Part shown: positions 37,541 to 46,644 of the stretch, in pieces
Layout: each line of letters begins with the position of its first letter
Numbering within the stretch: position 1 is the stretch's first letter
Assembly: GCF_900129315.1 (NCBI RefSeq)
Contig: NZ_FQUS01000024.1
Coordinates: forward strand, 16,305 to 80,304
Reading direction: 5' to 3'
Length of the DNA stretch: 64,000 nucleotides
From: Fodinibius roseus
GTDB lineage: Bacteria; Bacteroidota; Rhodothermia; Balneolales; Balneolaceae
The notes under the pieces: model-generated
Told to the model about the DNA's origin: nothing
What the model saw: only the letters and a program-made list of their open reading frames with translations
Database searches by the model: none
Position numbers and translations under genes: made by a program

Positions 37541-37680
37541 GAGAGCTTTGCAAAACCATTCTTTTGGCCGATCTCTGCATTTTCGCGCATTCAACATCCT
37601 CCACTATGCCTTCCTATGCTGCGGTTTTGAATGCGTTCAGGGGTTGTATTGGCCAAAATTCCTGGCTTTTCAAAGCCTCT
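37541..37680 (-). repeat. Dispersed intergenic repeat, copy C (MITE-like, best-preserved ends)
   Basis: 140 bp with clear terminal inverted repeats of about 29 bp. The left arm starts GAGAGCTTTGCAAAACCATT (37541) and the right arm ends CCTGGCTTTTCAAAGCCTCT (37680); both arms reach a GGCC next to the unique centre. The reverse complement contains TTCAAAACCGCAGCAT, GGAGGATGTTGAA and AAAATGCAGAGATCGG, which match copies A, B and D. It lies upstream of the ferredoxin-like gene and has created a spurious N-terminal extension of that reading frame. Confidence 0.75.
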
Positions 37681-37735
37681 ATCAGGAGGAGAGCTACAGT
37701 GCACCTCCTGTATATGTTACAACAGTAGTTTCTAT

Positions 37736-38197
37736 TTAATTAAGATATAATCGCATTCCCAGCGCCCCGGCAAAATGAAAGCGAAAATACGGGCTGAAGT
37801 CGATGATGGGAGCGAGTTCAAAGAAGGCTTCGAGATCAGAATCCTCGATGGAGTAGACCGTACCTGCCGGTACACGGAGTCCGGTAACAAAATCATCACT
37901 CACATCGGTCCATAACAGTCGCAAACCGAGTCCATAATAAAGCTGGAAATTATCGATAACCATGTCCCGGTGCTCCAGGACATTCGTGTGCAGGTATACT
38001 TGTGAGATGTCTTCCCCCAGACTGAAAGAGAGAGCGCCGTCGATAGCCAAGTCCTCACTTATCCAGGCTTTGGCACTTAGCCCCGTGGGATCATTCAGTA
38101 TGGCGCCGACGCCAATTCTTGTTTCCTGGGCTAAGGCAGAGTGACTGACAGAGAGCAGAGATCCGCAGAAGAGAAGGATAAGCAGTATCTTTTTCAT
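37736..38197 (-). CDS. Small beta-barrel outer-membrane-like protein, function unknown
   Basis: 153 residues from ATG 38197 (MKKILLILLFCGSLL); a longer frame to 38266 only adds an unlikely hydrophobic tail before the signal peptide. The signal is cleaved near ALAQE. The mature protein (about 130 residues) alternates polar and hydrophobic residues with turns and ends in an aromatic/hydrophobic strand (GALGMRLYLN), as in small 8-strand outer-membrane proteins. I do not recognise a specific family. It is encoded between repeat copy C and the Ser/Thr kinase gene on the same strand. Confidence 0.6.
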   Translation of the reverse strand: MKKILLILLFCGSLLSVSHSALAQETRIGVGAILNDPTGLSAKAWISEDLAIDGALSFSLGEDISQVYLHTNVLEHRDMVIDNFQLYYGLGLRLLWTDVSDDFVTGLRVPAGTVYSIEDSDLEAFFELAPIIDFSPYFRFHFAGALGMRLYLN

Positions 38198-38449
38198 GAT
38201 CGGAAGCGTTATTAGTTCAATGGGTTGGGTGGATAAGAATATTGGTAACGTCACGATAAGTAACACCGCCTTAAGTTAAGAAAATTGAATTTATGGCCAT
38301 AATATAATTCGTTTAGCACGCACTTTTTCCCAATTAAAGTAGCAGGCCGTCGATTTGCGCAAGCTTGGAGCGGAGCCGGTTGTTTGCGGTATCGAGGAAA
38401 CAGAGGATATATCCACCTGCACGGAAGCCGTGGATGCGGTTGTTTTTGA

Positions 38450-40939
38450 TTACTCCCAGAACTCCTCCAGGAATTTTTCCCATCGCCCGGCGTTGTCTTC
38501 ATAAACACGCTTGAGGTCCGAAAGAATAGCTTTAAAATCGTCATCGTCATGCATCGGTTGCCAAACGGGATTTTCAGCGATCCAGGGATAATTTTCGTAC
38601 CCGAGGTAGATCGCTTTTCGCAGCCAGTGCAGCGCCTCGGTGCTGTTGCCGTCGACCACACAGTAGGATGCCAGGCGGAAGGCCATTTCACAGTCGGTTG
38701 AAGCGATGGTCAGCAGTTCGTCGGTAATCAGCGCTTCCGCTTTTTCCCGCTCTCCGTTGCGTACATAACACATGGCCAGGGTGGGATAGGTGACCCGCCG
38801 GTTGGGATCGTCCGCAATGACTGATTCTAAAATGGGGATCGCTTTTTCATAGCCGCCCTCGCGGAAGTAGAGATATCCCTCGGTGGTACGAAGCAACGAG
38901 TGGTCGGGCTCAAGAGTGAGCCCTTTGTTGACTTCCAGCCATGCCAAATCCATCTGTCCCAGGTAGTGGTTCAGCCGGGCCCGCCGGTTATAGATCTGGG
39001 TGGCCGCAGCTGGGTTTTTCTGCAGGGCCCGGCCCAGGAGTCGCAGCGCTTCTCTGTGCAGGCCGTCCAGCTGTATGATGATGCCGGCACCCAGCAAAAC
39101 CTCGGAATTGCGGCCGTTATGTTTAAGCAAATACTGAATATCCCGGCGGGCCTGGTCTTTTTCGCCCCGCCACAGGTAGGTGTAGGCCCGCTGTAGTTTG
39201 GCCTCTACATTGTCCGGGTCGAGCTCGAGCGCCCGCTCCAGGTGCCGCTGGGCCTTCATGAAATGAGTAGGTCCCCCCAGCCCGTTGGTCACATAATTCA
39301 GATGTGTCCGGCCGAGTCCCCCGTGAGCGGCGGCGAAATCCGGGGCCTGGTCAAGGACTTCCTCGAATTTAATCCTTGCTTCCCCGAGATCTTTGGGATT
39401 GTTCGATCCCCACAGAAAACGGGAAAGCAGGGCCTGTGCTTCAAGGTATTGTTCCGACAGATCAATGGAGAGATTATCCAGCGATGTCTTTTCCTGCCGC
39501 CCTTCCAATTTTCCGAGGTTGAAGAGGGTTTCAAAGATCTCGTCGGTCAGTTCGCCCTGCACCTTGACGAGGTCAAAAGAGGGCACCGAAATAGTATTGC
39601 CCGCCTGTATGGTTTTGGTAGCGATCTCCACCAGTTGCCAGTTGAGCGTAAATCCTTCTTCAGCCGTAAAAAAAGAACCGGTCAGCACGTATTCGGTCTG
39701 CAACCTGTGTCCCGCTTCGATATCGTCAATCGACTGGTCGGAAAGGGATAAAAAGGTACCCGGGGGACGTATGGCCACTGATGCATTTTGGGAAAGACGC
39801 GTAGCTATGGCATCCGCCATGGCCAGCCCGAAATAACGGTTTCGGTCATTGCCTTCCACCTGTTTAAAGGGCAGTACGGCAATAGAATTTTCCGGGATAT
39901 CTTCATCATCTTTCTGCAGAAAGAATTCGGTGAGCATAGAAAAAACACCGGTACGCTTGTCGTCTTTTTTACCCTTGCCGTCCTGCTGCCGTGGAGAGGG
40001 TGAGGGAAGAAGGGCAGAGCTTTCACCCGGTATCATCCCTTGTTCGAACTCCATACTTTTCATCAGCATCTTGAGGGCCTCGTGCAGCTCGGTAACGGAT
40101 TTAAAGCGATTGGAAGGCTGTTTGTCAAGAGCCTTCAGAATCAAGCTGTTAAGGGTTTCCGGAACTTCCTCCCGGTACACAGTGGGAGCCGTGGGCTTAC
40201 CGGACCGTATGGCGTGTATGATGAGTGATTGATCAGTCTGGCGGGACGACAAAAAGGGATGCCGGCCGGTAATAATTTCATAGAGTATGACGCCGAGGGA
40301 AAATATATCGGACTGTTTGCTGCTTCTCAGGGTAACAAACTGCTCCGGGGCCATATAGGCTGTAGTCCCAAAGCGCGAGGATTGAAGCTCTTGTCCTTCT
40401 CCTGCAGTGGTCTTACCATTCGGATCATGGGTGACCGGCAATGTTTCCGGCGACTCCTTTCGTTTTGCCAGCCCGAAATCCAGGATTTTGACCAGTCCAC
40501 CGTCGGTCACCATAATATTGGCCGGCTTCAGGTCGCGATGCAGGATTCCTATTTTATGCGCTTCCGCCAGTCCGTCTGCAATCTGGATACTGATGGAAAG
40601 GGCGAACTGCAGGTTCAGCGGACCCTTTTCCAGGAGCTCCTTCAGCGTGCGTCCCGGCACATACTGCATGACGATATAGGGACGTTTTTCATATTCCCCT
40701 ACCTCATAAATGGCACTGATATTGGGATGCTGGATAGCGGAGGCAATACGGGCTTCTTCGAGTATGCGTTTCCTGATATGTTTTTCGGCAGCACGCCTGG
40801 GGTGTACAATCTTTATGACTACAGGACGCATCAGCCTGGTATCTGTAGCGTAATAAACCGTGCCGTGCTGGCCCGATCCCAATTCATACTTGATATCGTA
40901 ATGATGGATCCTTTCCATATGGTTATCTTGGTTTGACAT
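38450..40939 (-). CDS. Ser/Thr protein kinase with TolB-like and TPR modules
   Basis: 829 residues, cytoplasmic with no transmembrane helix. The kinase domain (about 13-290) has the glycine loop GSGQHGTV (21-28), Lys43, the catalytic loop HRDLKPAN (134-141), DFGLAK (154-159) and an APEQ site after the activation loop, so all key residues are present. An unstructured linker follows. A TolB/FlgO-like N-terminal fold (about 335-480: SIAVLPFKQVEGNDRNRYFG) is next. Then a TPR superhelix runs to the end (AAAHGGLGRTHLNY, ALELDPDNVEAKLQRAY). This kinase-plus-TPR architecture is common in Rhodothermota/Balneolota. Targets are unknown; the TPR part probably recruits partners. Confidence 0.9.
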   Translation of the reverse strand: MSNQDNHMERIHHYDIKYELGSGQHGTVYYATDTRLMRPVVIKIVHPRRAAEKHIRKRILEEARIASAIQHPNISAIYEVGEYEKRPYIVMQYVPGRTLKELLEKGPLNLQFALSISIQIADGLAEAHKIGILHRDLKPANIMVTDGGLVKILDFGLAKRKESPETLPVTHDPNGKTTAGEGQELQSSRFGTTAYMAPEQFVTLRSSKQSDIFSLGVILYEIITGRHPFLSSRQTDQSLIIHAIRSGKPTAPTVYREEVPETLNSLILKALDKQPSNRFKSVTELHEALKMLMKSMEFEQGMIPGESSALLPSPSPRQQDGKGKKDDKRTGVFSMLTEFFLQKDDEDIPENSIAVLPFKQVEGNDRNRYFGLAMADAIATRLSQNASVAIRPPGTFLSLSDQSIDDIEAGHRLQTEYVLTGSFFTAEEGFTLNWQLVEIATKTIQAGNTISVPSFDLVKVQGELTDEIFETLFNLGKLEGRQEKTSLDNLSIDLSEQYLEAQALLSRFLWGSNNPKDLGEARIKFEEVLDQAPDFAAAHGGLGRTHLNYVTNGLGGPTHFMKAQRHLERALELDPDNVEAKLQRAYTYLWRGEKDQARRDIQYLLKHNGRNSEVLLGAGIIIQLDGLHREALRLLGRALQKNPAAATQIYNRRARLNHYLGQMDLAWLEVNKGLTLEPDHSLLRTTEGYLYFREGGYEKAIPILESVIADDPNRRVTYPTLAMCYVRNGEREKAEALITDELLTIASTDCEMAFRLASYCVVDGNSTEALHWLRKAIYLGYENYPWIAENPVWQPMHDDDDFKAILSDLKRVYEDNAGRWEKFLEEFWE

Positions 40940-40997
40940 AGATGGATAAAGTTACAGACAAACGCAATCAACTTCTAACTCCTATTTCTCTCCCTGA

Positions 40998-41106
40998 ATG
41001 CCGGGGTTTTGAAATGGGCCCGGTACAATTATAGGCTACAGGTGAGGATGTTGAAATGCAAAAATGCAGCATGTTGGCAAAACAGCGGTTTTCAAAGCCC
41101 TCTTTT
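40998..41106 (+). repeat. Dispersed intergenic repeat, copy D (left-truncated)
   Basis: About 109 bp. The internal part GGTGAGGATGTTGAAATGC then AAAATGCAGCATG aligns with the core of copy C. The right end is GGCAAAACAGCGGTTTTCAAA followed by GCCCTCTTTT, and GGCAAAACAGCGGTTTT is also in copy A. The left terminal arm is not recognisable, so this copy is shortened. It sits between the kinase gene and the esterase-like gene at 41224. Confidence 0.6.
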
Positions 41107-41223
41107 ATAAGGCCTGACCAATACCGCAAGATATTTTACATCTGTATTTACACTAAAGAACGCTAACTGTTATATTCCGTACCTATAATAGTTAGATATC
41201 CTATTAAGCTGCAGAGGAATGTA

Positions 41224-41937
41224 ATGAACAAAAAGGTGAAAAAATGGCGTAGTCCCAGCCTTGGCAAAGATATGGAGTTGGTTATTTATGGATCGTCCGG
41301 GACCCCGGTTCTCGGCCTGCCCACCAGGGGAGCTTCCTGCCATCAATGGGGAGAGTTCGGGATGGTGGATGCCATTTCATATCAAATTGAAAATGGGTTT
41401 AACCAGCTCTTTTGTGTTTCTTCAAATGACGGGGAGAGTTTTTTAAATACAACGACCCCTCCCGCCAGGCGGCTGGTTCGCCACCATCAGTATGAATTGT
41501 ATCTGGTGGAAGAAGTAGTGCCTTATATCAAAGATCAGAACCCTATCGATTATTTGATTGTCGCCGGCACCGATTTGGGAGGATATCATGCACTTAACAC
41601 AGCGCTGAAACATCCTTCTGCTTTCGATAAAGCTATCGGTATAAGCGGCATTTATGATATTAAAGGTTTTATGGATGGCTATTACGAAGACGATGTGTAT
41701 TACAATAATCCTACAGATTATATTCCCAATATAAGCCGGCAGTCGTTGCTTAATAAGATACGGAATATTGATTTCAGGCTGGTCAGTTACGATCACGATC
41801 CGCGCATAGATTACGCTCGTCGCATGAGTAATGTACTTCGCATGAAGTTTATCAGGCACGAGCTGGATATTTGGGATAACAATACCAGTCGCGAATGGCA
41901 ACAGTGGCAGCAAATGCTTAAAACTCACATTATTTAA
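41224..41937 (+). CDS. Esterase D-like alpha/beta-hydrolase fold protein with substituted catalytic residues
   Basis: 237 residues, cytoplasmic. The fold matches the putative esterase family (LGLPTRGASCHQWGEFGM, YELYLVEEVVPYIK, then an elbow and GISGIYDIKGFMDGYY). The elbow, normally G-x-S-x-G-G-Y-H-A, reads AGTDLGGYHA with Asp117 (codon GAT at 41572) in place of Ser. The region where relatives have W-G-H-D-W reads NNTSREWQQW, with no His. Ser and His are therefore both missing and hydrolysis is unlikely. It ends 7 bp before the biotin carboxylase gene, so the two are likely co-translated, and a binding or regulatory role is possible. A shared ACCTATAATAGTTA at 41181 may be its promoter. Confidence 0.8.
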   Translation: MNKKVKKWRSPSLGKDMELVIYGSSGTPVLGLPTRGASCHQWGEFGMVDAISYQIENGFNQLFCVSSNDGESFLNTTTPPARRLVRHHQYELYLVEEVVPYIKDQNPIDYLIVAGTDLGGYHALNTALKHPSAFDKAIGISGIYDIKGFMDGYYEDDVYYNNPTDYIPNISRQSLLNKIRNIDFRLVSYDHDPRIDYARRMSNVLRMKFIRHELDIWDNNTSREWQQWQQMLKTHII

Positions 41938-41944
41938 CGAATTT

Positions 41945-43450
41945 ATGCCGGATATAACCAAGATTTTAATTGCTAATCGCGGGGAAATCGCTTCGCGGGT
42001 TATTCGAACGTGCAGGGAATTGGGTAAACAGACGGTAGCGGTCTATTCCACCCCCGACGCGGATGCCCCTCACGTACAGCAGGCCGACGAATCGGTACAT
42101 GTGGGGCCCGCCGCCTCTTCCGAAAGTTACCTGGTGATTGACAATATCATTCAGGCTGCCCGGCAAACGGGGGCCGATGCCATCCATCCCGGTTATGGGT
42201 TTTTAAGCGAGAATGCCGATTTCTCACAGCAATGCCGGGAGGAGGGCATCCTCTTTATCGGTCCGGGTCCGGAGGCCATCCGTACGATGGGGGATAAAAC
42301 AGCGGCCCGCGAATTAATGAGCAAAGCCGGGGTTCCTTTTCCTCCCGGAACCCGAAAAGAGTTACAAGAGATCGGAGAAGCGAAGAAGGTTGCCGATGAG
42401 ATTGGCTACCCCGTACTCGTAAAGGCAGCGGCCGGCGGTGGAGGAAAAGGAATGAGAATTGTAGAGACTGAGGAGGAGTTCGAAGCGGCCATAAAGGCGG
42501 CGAAATCGGAAGCCCGCAACGCCTTCGGCGACGACCGCGTGTATATTGAAAAGTACCTGGTGCAGCCGCGGCATGTGGAGTTTCAGATTATGGCCGATGA
42601 ACACGGAAATACCGTGCATATTTTTGACCGGGAATGCTCTATCCAGCGCCGGCATCAAAAGGTCATAGAGGAAGCTCCTTGTTCGATGTTGACCCCGGAT
42701 TTGCGTTCTGAAATGGCGGAAGCGGCCATTTCCGCGGCGCGGGCGGTCGATTATGTGGGGGCCGGAACGATCGAATTCCTGGTGGATGCCGACCGAAAAT
42801 TTTATTTTTTAGAGATGAATACCCGCCTGCAGGTAGAACACCCGGTTACGGAGCTGATTACGGGCCTGGACCTGGTGGCAATGCAGATCCTGGTGGCGGA
42901 AGGCAAAGCGTTGCCCTTTAAGCAGGAGGATATCCGGATGGAGGGACATGCCGTTGAATGCCGTATCTACGCGGAGGATCCCCGCGAACATTTCTTGCCC
43001 AGTACCGGAACACTGACCAAGCATCGCATTCCTTCGGGTAATGGCATCCGCGTGGATGCCGGGATTGAAGAGGGACAGGCGGTTACGATCAGCTACGATC
43101 CGATGATATCCAAGCTATGCGCATATGGGCAGAATCGTGATCACGCAATCCGGCGGATGCTCCGCGCCCTGGATGAGTATGAGATTGCGGGGTGCCGGAC
43201 CACCATCCCGTTTTGCAAATATGTGTTAACCCACCCGGCCTTTGCAGCGGGGGATTACGACACGCATTTTGTTCCCGACCACTTTAGTGCCGAAAAGCTG
43301 GATGCCGCACACGGCAGCAAGGTTGAAATACAGGCCCTGGCCGCCTCACTGCTAAAAAAACGTGCCGGCCCGGCTAATGAGGACACTGCTCAGTCAAAAC
43401 CGGGGAATCCCGGTACCGCTTGTTCCGAATGGTGGCAGCGCCGGTCATAG
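41945..43450 (+). CDS. accC: Biotin carboxylase subunit of an acyl-CoA carboxylase
   Basis: 501 residues. The protein ATP-dependently carboxylates biotin on a partner carrier protein. Domains run in order: N-terminal biotin-carboxylase domain (about 4-114, ILIANRGEIASRVIRTCRE), ATP-grasp (about 118-325, KAAAGGGGKGMRIVE, YIEKYLVQPRHVEFQ, FLEMNTRLQVEHPVTE) and C-terminal domain (to about 450, GHAVECRIYAEDP). The last ~50 residues extend beyond E. coli-type AccC (about 450) and end in a Gly/Pro-rich tail without a biotinylation motif. No carboxyltransferase or biotin-carrier gene is adjacent, so the partner subunits are elsewhere. The start is 7 bp after the esterase-like gene. Confidence 0.92.
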   Translation: MPDITKILIANRGEIASRVIRTCRELGKQTVAVYSTPDADAPHVQQADESVHVGPAASSESYLVIDNIIQAARQTGADAIHPGYGFLSENADFSQQCREEGILFIGPGPEAIRTMGDKTAARELMSKAGVPFPPGTRKELQEIGEAKKVADEIGYPVLVKAAAGGGGKGMRIVETEEEFEAAIKAAKSEARNAFGDDRVYIEKYLVQPRHVEFQIMADEHGNTVHIFDRECSIQRRHQKVIEEAPCSMLTPDLRSEMAEAAISAARAVDYVGAGTIEFLVDADRKFYFLEMNTRLQVEHPVTELITGLDLVAMQILVAEGKALPFKQEDIRMEGHAVECRIYAEDPREHFLPSTGTLTKHRIPSGNGIRVDAGIEEGQAVTISYDPMISKLCAYGQNRDHAIRRMLRALDEYEIAGCRTTIPFCKYVLTHPAFAAGDYDTHFVPDHFSAEKLDAAHGSKVEIQALAASLLKKRAGPANEDTAQSKPGNPGTACSEWWQRRS

Positions 43451-43695
43451 TTTTAGTGCTACTGTCCGGTCGCCCGCTGAAGGGCATGCCGGCCACCTGT
43501 TGGTACGGATGAGGGGACCCAGATCGGGCAAAGCCTCATGAAGGAGTATCGGATTGGATCGCATGGAAGCGGCAGGAAATGACCGATGAGAAATATCAAA
43601 CAAGAAAGAACAGATTGAACCGTTAGCGGATCTGGAAAGGCTAACGCTCTTAGCCGGACTGATCGTTAAAAAGGGTAATTATTAAAATATTTACT

Positions 43696-44634
43696 ATGGA
43701 AGAAAACAAACAAAAGCTTTTCAGCCAGCTTAAGGACCTGGATACCGAACAGCGTAATACGAATACGCGGGAAATAGACGTGGCTGATTCCCTCGAAATT
43801 GCCCGGCTGATTAATGCCGAGGACCAGAAGGTGGCCGGGCAGGTGGAAAAGAAGCTGCCTGCGATCGCCAGGGCCATTGATTTGATCAAGGAGGCTTTTG
43901 ACCAGGGGGGACGGCTTATATATGCCGGGGCCGGGACCAGCGGACGGCTGGGAATCCTCGATGCCGTCGAGTGCCCCCCCACCTTTGGTACGGATCCCGG
44001 CCAGGTGATCGGGTTGATTGCCGGGGGAAAAGAGGCCGTCTTCAGATCTCAGGAGCGGGCCGAAGACTATGAATCCAACGGTCGGGAGGCGCTGCGCGAC
44101 GTTGATCTGAATTCCAGGGATATCGTATGCGGAATAGCAGCCAGCGGCCGCACGCCTTATGTGCACGGCGCTCTCAAAGAAGCAAAAGAGACGGGATGCC
44201 ACACCTTGTTTGTGACGACCGTCCCCGCCTCCCAGATTACCATAGACGTGGATGTGATGATCGATATTCCTGTGGGACCGGAAGTAATCATGGGGAGCAC
44301 CCGCATGAAAAGCGGGACGGCCCAAAAAATGGTCCTGAATATGCTCACAACCGGAGCCATGATTCGCAAAGGTAAAGTATATGAAAATGTGATGGTGGAC
44401 CTGCAGCTTGCGAACCAGAAGCTTGAGGAGCGATCCAAGCGAATTGTTATGATGTTTACCGGGGTAGATTACGAACAGGCCGGCGAGTGGCTTGAAAAAG
44501 CCGGGGGACATGTTAAGACGGCTCTCGTCATGATCCTGGCCGGGATGGAACGGGGGGAGGCGGAGCAGCAACTACAGGAAAACAATGGGTTTATCCGCAA
44601 GGTACTGCAGGAAAGGACTATGAAGTCCGAATGA
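43696..44634 (+). CDS. murQ: N-acetylmuramic acid 6-phosphate etherase
   Basis: 312 residues, a normal MurQ length. The enzyme removes the lactyl ether from N-acetylmuramic acid 6-phosphate, giving GlcNAc-6-phosphate in peptidoglycan recycling. The SIS domain shows GGRLIYAGAGTSGRLGILDA (about 71-90), followed by the catalytic-site region VECPPTFGTD (Glu92). Then come CGIAASGRTPYV and the signature GPEVIMGSTRMKSGTAQK. The product could feed the NagB-type pathway, though no nagA is seen. The stop overlaps the start of the plsC gene by 4 bases (ATGA), indicating translational coupling. Confidence 0.95.
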   Translation: MEENKQKLFSQLKDLDTEQRNTNTREIDVADSLEIARLINAEDQKVAGQVEKKLPAIARAIDLIKEAFDQGGRLIYAGAGTSGRLGILDAVECPPTFGTDPGQVIGLIAGGKEAVFRSQERAEDYESNGREALRDVDLNSRDIVCGIAASGRTPYVHGALKEAKETGCHTLFVTTVPASQITIDVDVMIDIPVGPEVIMGSTRMKSGTAQKMVLNMLTTGAMIRKGKVYENVMVDLQLANQKLEERSKRIVMMFTGVDYEQAGEWLEKAGGHVKTALVMILAGMERGEAEQQLQENNGFIRKVLQERTMKSE

Positions 44635-45350
44635 TGAAGACCATTTCCAGTATCATCATATGGATCTACTGGGCTGTATGTATTATCAGCTTCTTTGTGA
44701 TCGTTTCGGTACTTTATCTCCTTACGTTCCCGTTTGACCGGTTTCATACGATCTCCAACAGATCGCTCAAAGGACTGGCCTGGATCATGATGAAGGCCAA
44801 CCCCGGCTGGTCGATAGCCATCAGGGGGGCTGATCTGCTAAAGATATCACAGCCGACCATTGTTGTTTCCAATCACCAGAGCTTTTTAGATCTGCCCCTG
44901 TTATATATGCTGCCGTGGACGATGAAATGGGTCGCAAAGAGAAGCATGTTCCGTATACCCATCTTCGGCTGGATGATATTTATGACCGGCCAGTTGCCCA
45001 TTGACCGCAGAAGCATGAGATCTGCCAAGAAGCTGGATGCCCTGGTGGCGCCGGTTAAGGCTGGTATTCCCGCCATGATCTTTCCCGAAGGCACCCGAAC
45101 CAGGACGGGGGAGATTCAGGAATTTAAAAACGGTGCATTTAAACTGGCCCGGAAATATAATTTTAACATCCTGCCTGTCGTTTTGAAAGGGGGACATGAG
45201 GCCATGCCCCGGGGAGCCTGGAGGGTTGCTCGCAAGCAGCGTTTTGTAATTTCTGTGCTGGATCCGGTCGACCTTCAACAATTCAAGTCCCTGACCGAAT
45301 CAAAGGATGCTGTTTTTTCGTTAATGAAAGAGGAATTGGAATCATTATGA
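44631..45350 (+). CDS. plsC: 1-acyl-sn-glycerol-3-phosphate acyltransferase
   Basis: 239 residues. The enzyme transfers an acyl chain to lysophosphatidic acid to make phosphatidic acid at the inner membrane. An N-terminal transmembrane helix (IIWIYWAVCIISFFVIVSVL) precedes the acyltransferase domain with the catalytic HX4D motif in VSNHQSFLDLP (about 79-89) and the substrate-binding FPEGTRTRTGE motif (about 149-159). It overlaps murQ by 4 bases, which links membrane-lipid and wall-recycling genes in one transcript. The length and motifs are standard for PlsC. Confidence 0.93.
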   Translation: MMKTISSIIIWIYWAVCIISFFVIVSVLYLLTFPFDRFHTISNRSLKGLAWIMMKANPGWSIAIRGADLLKISQPTIVVSNHQSFLDLPLLYMLPWTMKWVAKRSMFRIPIFGWMIFMTGQLPIDRRSMRSAKKLDALVAPVKAGIPAMIFPEGTRTRTGEIQEFKNGAFKLARKYNFNILPVVLKGGHEAMPRGAWRVARKQRFVISVLDPVDLQQFKSLTESKDAVFSLMKEELESL

Positions 45351-45458
45351 ACGTTGCTTAAAAGCAGGATGCCGGTTTCTACCGGTGAGCGGTGTATTTT
45401 TAGGAGGCTTGCAGCAGTGTCCTCATTTTAATTCGGGTTTCACTTTAAAAATTCTCTT

Positions 45459-46151
45459 TTGGCTGACAGCTCCAAATATAATCTCCGGGAAGATTCGCAG
45501 TACAGGATTCGCATGCTGTCTGCAATCATCGTCGCCCAGCTTATCATCCTGGCATTCGTCAAGTTTTGGCCCGCGGAGGCTACGCGCAACCAGTCACTAA
45601 GCGAGCGTGATTTTTCGGAGAATGTTGTCATGCTCGAAGACGCTGTGATGACCCGCCAGGTCAGCGGTCCGCCCCCGCCCCCCAGGCCGACCGCTCCTAT
45701 CCCGGAACCCACGGATGAAATCATCGAAGAAGAGATTACCGAGCTTGATGATATCCAGTTTTCAGAAAATGCCGACCCGCTGTCCGAATCGACTATCGGT
45801 GATCAGGGCAGGGACGAGGGACCGGTTGCGGGCAGCCCCGATCAACCGCCGCGAATTATTCGAATTGTAGAGCCGCCGACGCCCGAAGCGGCACAGCGAG
45901 CGAACATCAAAGCAGAAATCACGGTAAATTTTCTGGTGGGTACCGACGGAAGGGTAGAGGAGGCCACTATTGAACAAATTCGTCTTTATGAGGGACCTGA
46001 TTCCCGTGACTTCACAATCGTTGATACCATTAATTACGGACTTACCGAAGTGACCCTCGATGCCGCCCTGCAATGGAAATTTCAGCCGGCCCGGAATAAT
46101 GGTCAGCCGGTACGTACCTATTCGAAGCAGATTTTCACCTTTGGATTTTAA
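45459..46151 (+). CDS. tonB: TonB-family energy transducer
   Basis: 230 residues from TTG 45459; an in-frame ATG at 45513 would remove the 18-residue cytoplasmic tail. A single N-terminal transmembrane helix (LSAIIVAQLIILAFV) is followed by a proline-rich periplasmic linker (GPPPPPRPTAPIPEP) and acidic stretch. The C-terminal TonB domain (about 145-230) has ITVNFLVGTDGRVEEATIEQ and ALQWKFQPARNNGQPVRTY. It transmits proton-motive force to outer-membrane receptors such as the SusC proteins here. No ExbB/ExbD genes are adjacent. The C-terminal domain carries an insert (RLYEGPDSRDFTIVDTIN) between the usual strands. Confidence 0.85.
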   Translation: MADSSKYNLREDSQYRIRMLSAIIVAQLIILAFVKFWPAEATRNQSLSERDFSENVVMLEDAVMTRQVSGPPPPPRPTAPIPEPTDEIIEEEITELDDIQFSENADPLSESTIGDQGRDEGPVAGSPDQPPRIIRIVEPPTPEAAQRANIKAEITVNFLVGTDGRVEEATIEQIRLYEGPDSRDFTIVDTINYGLTEVTLDAALQWKFQPARNNGQPVRTYSKQIFTFGF

Positions 46152-46186
46152 ATGGATCCCCGGATGGTGCAAATGTCGAATTAACA

Positions 46187-46217
46187 TTGCATGCCCCTGA
46201 AAATTAGCCTATATTTG
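46187..46217 (+). promoter_or_regulatory. Bacteroidetes-type promoter of the tRNA-Ser gene
   Basis: TTG at 46187-46189 and TATATTTG at 46210-46217 are separated by 20 bases, matching the Bacteroidetes sigma-ABfr pattern (TTG, about 19-20 nt, TAnnTTTG). The tRNA gene starts 11 bases downstream, at a plausible distance for initiation just before the mature 5' end. Confidence 0.75.
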
Positions 46218-46227
46218 CCACTTCTTT

Positions 46228-46315
46228 GGAGGGGTGGCCGAGCGGTCGAAGGCGCACGCTTGGAAAGCGTGTGTATCCCAACCGGATACCGGGGGTTCGA
46301 ATCCCCCTCCCTCCG
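46228..46315 (+). tRNA. tRNA-Ser (anticodon GGA)
   Basis: 88 bases. The acceptor stem GGAGGGG (46228-46234) pairs with TCCCTCC (46308-46314), with G46315 as discriminator. The anticodon stem CACGC/GCGTG encloses loop TTGGAAA, giving anticodon GGA at 46262-46264. A long variable arm (about 46273-46289) and a GGGGG-TTCGAAT-CCCCC T arm complete a class II serine tRNA. The CCA end is not encoded. Confidence 0.97.
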
Positions 46316-46644
46316 CTTTTAAGGCCGTACTGCCTGCGATTGGTGGTCTTTGGTTGTCCGCTGAACCGGACACATCACTTAAGTAATTCTTACGTCGGAC
46401 AAAAACAGGGTGATTTCGGCAATCGATTAAGTACCGGTTAAGTCCGGCTTAGTTGTCGATATAATCGAGGGCAGATCCGGGCATAGGTTTTCGGCAAGGC
46501 TGATACTTCCTTTCTTTTTCTTTTTTTCTTAATCATTTATTCCCATATTGGCAATCGTGAGTGGATAAATACCGGGTCATATCCGGTTATCATTCACACG
46601 TTATTCTACCGTACACTCTCATTTAAAACCTGATCGTATTTGCC
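46316..46644. other. 329-bp intergenic region between tRNA-Ser and trpB2
   Basis: No gene is seen. A short inverted repeat TGTCCG/CGGACA lies about 40 bp after the tRNA. The region is A+T-rich from about 46500 with a C/T-rich tract near 46505-46535. No trp leader or riboswitch is recognised. Confidence 0.4.

Noticed and set aside
37504..37590. N-terminal extension of the [2Fe-2S] protein
   Set aside because: The extra codons are mostly the end of repeat copy C and do not resemble the family.
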